In this document: positions 23,501 through 29,500 of the stretch, in pieces
Position numbering within the stretch: the first letter of the stretch is position 1
How the letters are laid out: each line of letters opens with the position of its first letter
From: Gibbula magus
Lineage: Eukaryota; Mollusca; Gastropoda; Trochida; Trochidae
Length of the DNA: 64,000 bases
Assembly (NCBI GenBank): GCA_936450465.1
Contig: OW388296.1
Coordinates: 35,922,586-35,986,585, forward strand
Direction: 5' to 3'
The notes under the pieces: model-generated
What the model saw: only the letters and a program-made list of their open reading frames with translations
Told to the model about the DNA's origin: nothing
Databases searched by the model: none
Program-made: the position numbers and the translations under genes

Positions 23501-26500
23501 ATTTTCTGAGTCTGTGAACAATGATAATTGAGAAATATAGTATAATTGTTGACTTATCGCTACTGATGAAGATAAGAAAGTTTGCTAATCAATCTCTACA
23601 AACAGCCAACATTGAGCATGGGAGATCAATTATTTGACATTTAAAGAAACTCTCACGTTTCAGTATCAGCTACTTCCTGCCATCCTTCAGGAAGAGGATA
23701 TTTCCGCAAATGACGGTCACGCTTTTTCAACATCGTTGATTGAGCTTTGAATTCCTTCAATCCATACCTGTTCCTGCAAAGACAAATATTTTGAAATAAT
23801 AAATAGAGCCTTTGGCTCTGCAGTTGAAGAATTAAAGGCATTGTAGCACGATTTTCTTATTGAAATAAAGTGCTCTCACAAAGATATAACAAGTAGTTGT
23901 CACTAAGGTGACATGATCCCCCGCTGCAAATTGATACTTCAAAATTGAAAAATAATGTCAAGATCAACAAAATCGACTGTAGATGTAGATGCTGTAGCAG
24001 GCCAGATGAGCTAAAAAGTGCAAAAATCATCTTGCGGTGGTAGCTGTATTTTCATTTTTGTAATTGCGATTTTTATATGGGAATAAAGGCCGATCTTTCC
24101 TCTTTATTTTGGTATAAAAAAATTTGTTCATATGATATGAAGTGCGAAAAGTAAGGCGGGTTACCGCTATATGTTCCCGTAATTGGGACAGAGTGGCTAG
24201 ATGCGAGGCAGATAAGCCTGTACGGGCGAGTAACCACGAGGCAATGCAAACACTTAGGTGATAATTAGCCCCCACAGAGATAAGGCCTCATTGATCAAAG
24301 ATTCGTTTTCGTAGCGAATTGCGAGGCATTAATACAGAGCTTCTCATGGAGTGACTCCCGGAGACAAATCGACTCGCATCTTGCGGAGGGACCCAGCCAA
24401 AATTTTATTCCAAATTCTGTGTCCGCGATCCGGTAAGGGGCACATCGGAATAGTCTATGGCCATCCCGGATCATGCCGGGACTCGCAAGTTAAGGGTTAA
24501 TTTAAAGGAAAATGTATTGGCTATGACTTGGTATATGATATTAAAGGATAATATGATGACAACATGCTGAAATTCAAACAGACATGAGGTATTGACCTTG
24601 TTACATCTCGTTACTTTTTTGTAATATAAGGGGCTGGATCGTCAACTTCATGTGATTTATGTCCGTGATTTTTTCTCTCCCCGGACCCCCCCCCCCCCTA
24701 TTCCAATGCTTATGAAATATGGTCAAGGTCACCAAAACGACTGTAGTCTGCATCATTCTCCAATGTAGAATGGCACCAAATTTGAAGACTTTGGGTGCTT
24801 TGGTTCATGAGATATTGCGTTAACAAGAGTTTCGAAAAGTGTTTGAAGTGTTGTGGTGACCTTGAAAATAAGGTCAAGGTCACCAAAATCGACTTATGTC
24901 TGCGTCATCCCCTAATGTAGTCTGGCACCAAATTTGAAGACTTTTGGTCCATCCGGTCATGATGTATCGCGTTGATTGTGGGGCGTTGATGTTTCTTACC
25001 AATCATCAGCCTTGCCAAGCTGTTAACAAGAGGTCGAAAAGGGGTCAAAATGTTGCGGTGACCTTGAAAATAGGGTCAAAGTCAACATAATCGAATGGTG
25101 TCTGCGTCTTCCCCTAATTGAGGCTGACAACAAATTTGAAGACTTTGGATGCAACTCTTCATTAGATATCGTGTTAACAAGAAATGTGACTTATGTACAG
25201 ACGCTGCCGTTCCGCGTTGTGACGGGGGGACAATTAATACTTTCAACTGTTGTTACCGAAAAATTAGAACCATGGGCTCTGTAGCTCATCAGGGATCTAT
25301 TCAAGGATCATCAAGGATATTGTTTAATGTTGATCATGAAGATTGAAATAGATTATTCTCAATTATAATGCACAAACCCTAGCCCTGAAAAATCTCAATG
25401 TAGAAATTGTCAGTGCATAACAAAAAGTTTTAAATGATTCCCCAACTTTCACGCCTTCGTTTAAATAATGCTGGATACTTCTTCTCTTCTAAGTCGAGCG
25501 CTACTCTATTTGAGCTTATTTGGGGTCATGGGGTCTCCAAATCTACAACTTAGAATCCACAATGGCCATGGAGTCTGTACACAACATTTCAGATTTCTAG
25601 ACCTTTTGATACAGGAGAAGAAGATGAAAATAGGATTTTAAGGTCGTGACCCCTGTGACCAATATTTGGGTTATAGATTCACCAAATCTTCAATTTAGAA
25701 TTCCCTTCGCCAAGGGGTCTGCACAAAAAATTTCAGCTTTCTAGAGCTTAATGTACTGGAGAAGAAAATTATAATAATTTTTTAGGTCATGACAACTCAG
25801 GCCCTGTGACCCACATTTGGGGTCACAGGGTCACCAAATCTACAATTTAGAATTCTCATTGGCCAAGGAGTTTGTACACAGCTTTCTAGAGTCACTGGTT
25901 CTGGAGAGAAAGTCGAAAAAGTAAAGAGTTTACGGATGGACGGACGTCATGCCATGAACCCTTTCAGACCAGATGAGCTAAATGGGCCACATGATTTACC
26001 GTATTATCTTGGGTATAAGACCATACTCGAGCCTAAGACCAATCCTACTTTTCAAAGCCTTGTCCTGGTTGGGGTTATTCTCAGGTTATAGCCGAACCCC
26101 CAATTTGCCAGATGTTCCATGGTCATACATTACATATATATAATATTATTTTAAGTTCTGTCTGACGGTCTCCGGTATGAATTTTCATCTGAGTTTTCCT
26201 GTTTCCTGTTTTCCTGGTCTTATACCCGAGAGAATATGGTAACTGTTTTAGAGAATCTAAGAGACAACTTTCACATATGGTACTTCAATCTAAGATAAAT
26301 TAGCGGTCTCATTTTATTCAGTTTTCTTTCATGATTTTCATTTTGAATGTTTAAAAATCATTATGACCTAATATGAAAAAAAACAACACAACAGATGAGC
26401 AAAAGATAAAAGTTGCTGTTTGCTATGTCAGTTGACATACTTGCAGTAGAGTGTGCACTGGTGGTATGGGTTGGTTTTGTTTGGGCAGTGGATTGAGGGA

Positions 26501-29500
26501 TGGAGCAAAGGCTCCGAGCTGATGGGTAGAACCCCAGGGACAGTGTAGTCTTCACCCCCCTTCACTCTCACATCTCCATCCTCATCAACTTCAGTCTTCC
26601 CAGGCTCATCATAATCTTCAGCAAACACCTCTTCCACCTCCTCTGAAAGAACAATCAAATATTTGCATAAGTTGTACATGAGTGGATGAACAAACCATTT
26701 TTTCTTTTTTTCTATACTGTGTGAACTCATTACAAACATTTTTTTCTTTCAAAAGACATTACAAATTTACACTTAGCAATATGTGTGCTGTGTATCACAA
26801 TATATCGCAATATGAATTTTGCCACAATATCCAGCCTTACTGGTTCGTAGGAGTAAATGTCGGTAATATAGTAGAGTTTCCAATGGTGTATTCGAAGGAG
26901 AGCTTTGATCGGATTATGTTGAATAATCGACAGGTTATATTTTGTATTAATAAATAATCTGGTAGGTATTATTTCACAAACACAGAACGATTGGTTGTTC
27001 CATAAAGCGAGACGACATTTCAGATTTAGATTCATTTATTATCCTTACCTTGCAGATAATTGGTTCAATAAAAGAACGGTTTTGGTACATGTGATATTAG
27101 CAACATACCATATGAAATATGTGTCTGACTAATCAGGACAGATGTAACGATTAGCAAATGGGGTCTTCGCATTTAGGCGACTTTCTGAAAATTGAAGAGG
27201 ATCAGTGATCTGTCTTTGATGTTGGGTGTTGTTTCAGGAGGGGATTAAAATGCTGGTAATTGTGAAAAGCTGAATTGTTGGAAATACCAATACAGAAAAT
27301 GAACCAAAAAATATATTTAACTATCTGTTCTGTTTCTTATGCAATAGTGTCTTTTCTGGAAATATATCGTAGGAAATACTTTAGAGGAAAATGAACGACG
27401 AATAGATTTTAACTTTATAAATACTGTAATGTAACTGTAATCTGTAATGTGTAATCTAGCAAATGCTGGTGAAGAGAAAAAAGAAAAGTCGGCGATAAAG
27501 TAATTTATAAGCAAATCATCTCACCACACACCAAAATGTATGCCTTGTCCTGATCAAGTTATTCACGCTTCAGATGACGTATTTGAAGAGTAAGTTTTTA
27601 TATATTTTATTGATATTGATATAGTTACTGATAATAGAACACCATGAGACAAAATTAATATAACTTTTTTCAACTTGCAATTAATTGACAGGTTGTTGAT
27701 ACAATCTTTCGGAGTTATACATTACTTATTAGGGGTGACTATTGACCCAAAGAGACCATTGCGATATCCTCTTGAATTTCGTTTCCACAAAAAATACCCT
27801 GATAAAACCCTCCTTTTAACACATTGAATTTACGGTTTCCAGTGTTTTATTCAGGAACCCAGTATTCCTTTAAAAGGAGGGTTCTTTCAGGGTATTTTTT
27901 GTTGAAACGAAATTCGAGAGGATATCCCTGTTTACACACATATATGTTATTAATACAAGATTAAAATACAGTCAAATTGAAAGATACTAATGAAAGTAAT
28001 ATTTTGGTGACTTTATATTTCACAAATTGATAAAGGCAAAAGCACACTTGTTGAAAAATAAAAAAGATGAGAACTGAAGCCATTCATCGGCGCTGCGAGA
28101 GGGGAAAAGTTCACTACGGTCACATTATAAATCACTCACTTCTGACAGTGGTAAATGGTTGACGTTTCAATGGAAAATGTGAAATATATAACACATTTGA
28201 ACTGTACTTATCTATTAAAAATTAAAACACGAATTACGTTAGACATGACACGTACGGGCACCTGCATGCGTATTTGATGTGCACTTTGCTTAATATTGAA
28301 GGACACATTAGAACAACTGTAATCAAACACAGATTTAGATCAACATTTACACACACAAAATACATCATTAACAATTTTAATTGGTTTTACCATTTCCTGG
28401 TCTTGTAGCAGTGTTACATATCTCGATATCCCGATATAACAATCTGACTTACTTTACTTACGAAAGGAAATAACAACTTCATGTCATTTTAAAAAATAAA
28501 GTATTTAAAAGAGTAATTAAGCGATGTTTATTGATAAGGGTGGTGATATTTGCTCTGTAAGAGTTTTTTAATTTATAATTACGGCTAAATATGTACAGAA
28601 CAAAGCCCCAAGTCACTTTGGCGGCCTGCCAAATCGGCAAAAATTATGCTGCCACGCTTATGAGATGACCCCACCTGTCAATCAAGCGGGAAGTTAAAAA
28701 TACCATGTCACATGTGACATGATGCAAGTCATATGACCTAACAGGAAGTTTATGCTCTGCAGACGAAATAAGTTCCAACTGTCAACAAATGTCTTGTTAG
28801 CAAGTTTGGTAGCTTTAAAACATGACTTTAAACGGTGACAATGGAAATTTGTGTTTATCTTCATGGCATAATCTTTATTGAATTAACGTCCAAATTGCAG
28901 GTTCATTCACTAAATAAATATTGTTACCGATAACTTTGTCATTTGTCACAAACATTTTGCTTTGTTGTTATTTTCGCACTCGCGTCTTGACAAAATTATA
29001 GCTCTGTGTTTTAGGGGCTCGAAAAGACGTGACGCTCGAAAACAGGTAACGTGGGGATATATCTTATTTTTTAGAAAGTGTAAAATTGGGTTAAATATAG
29101 CGTGTTTTCATTTCACGTAATGCCAAGAATCTAATATGGCGGATGCTGCCGATAGATCGGGGATAGAACTTTCCCTTTAAGACATGTGTATTGATAAGGG
29201 TGGTGAAATATGTTCTGTAAGAGCTTTTCCGTTTACAATTATGACTAAACATGTATGGAACCAAAGACGTAATTCGGATATTTTCTTTGCAATATACACG
29301 GTTGAAGGTTATATTACAAATCCAGAGGCAACATAAATGTTAACCAAGCTTAGATAAGAAATTCTAGCAAAAACTGGCTGTCATGTTTCAATGGTTACGG
29401 GTCAGTTCGCCCCAAAACCAGTTCGGCCTAGGGTCGTTTCGGCCAGGTCGGTTCGGCCCAGATATAAATGAAATACGTTTTATATATTATAGTATAACAT

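Noticed and set aside
23560..23585. ctgatgaagataagaaag as a possible hammerhead ribozyme
   Set aside because: The stem II would be too short and no stem I/III pairing is visible.
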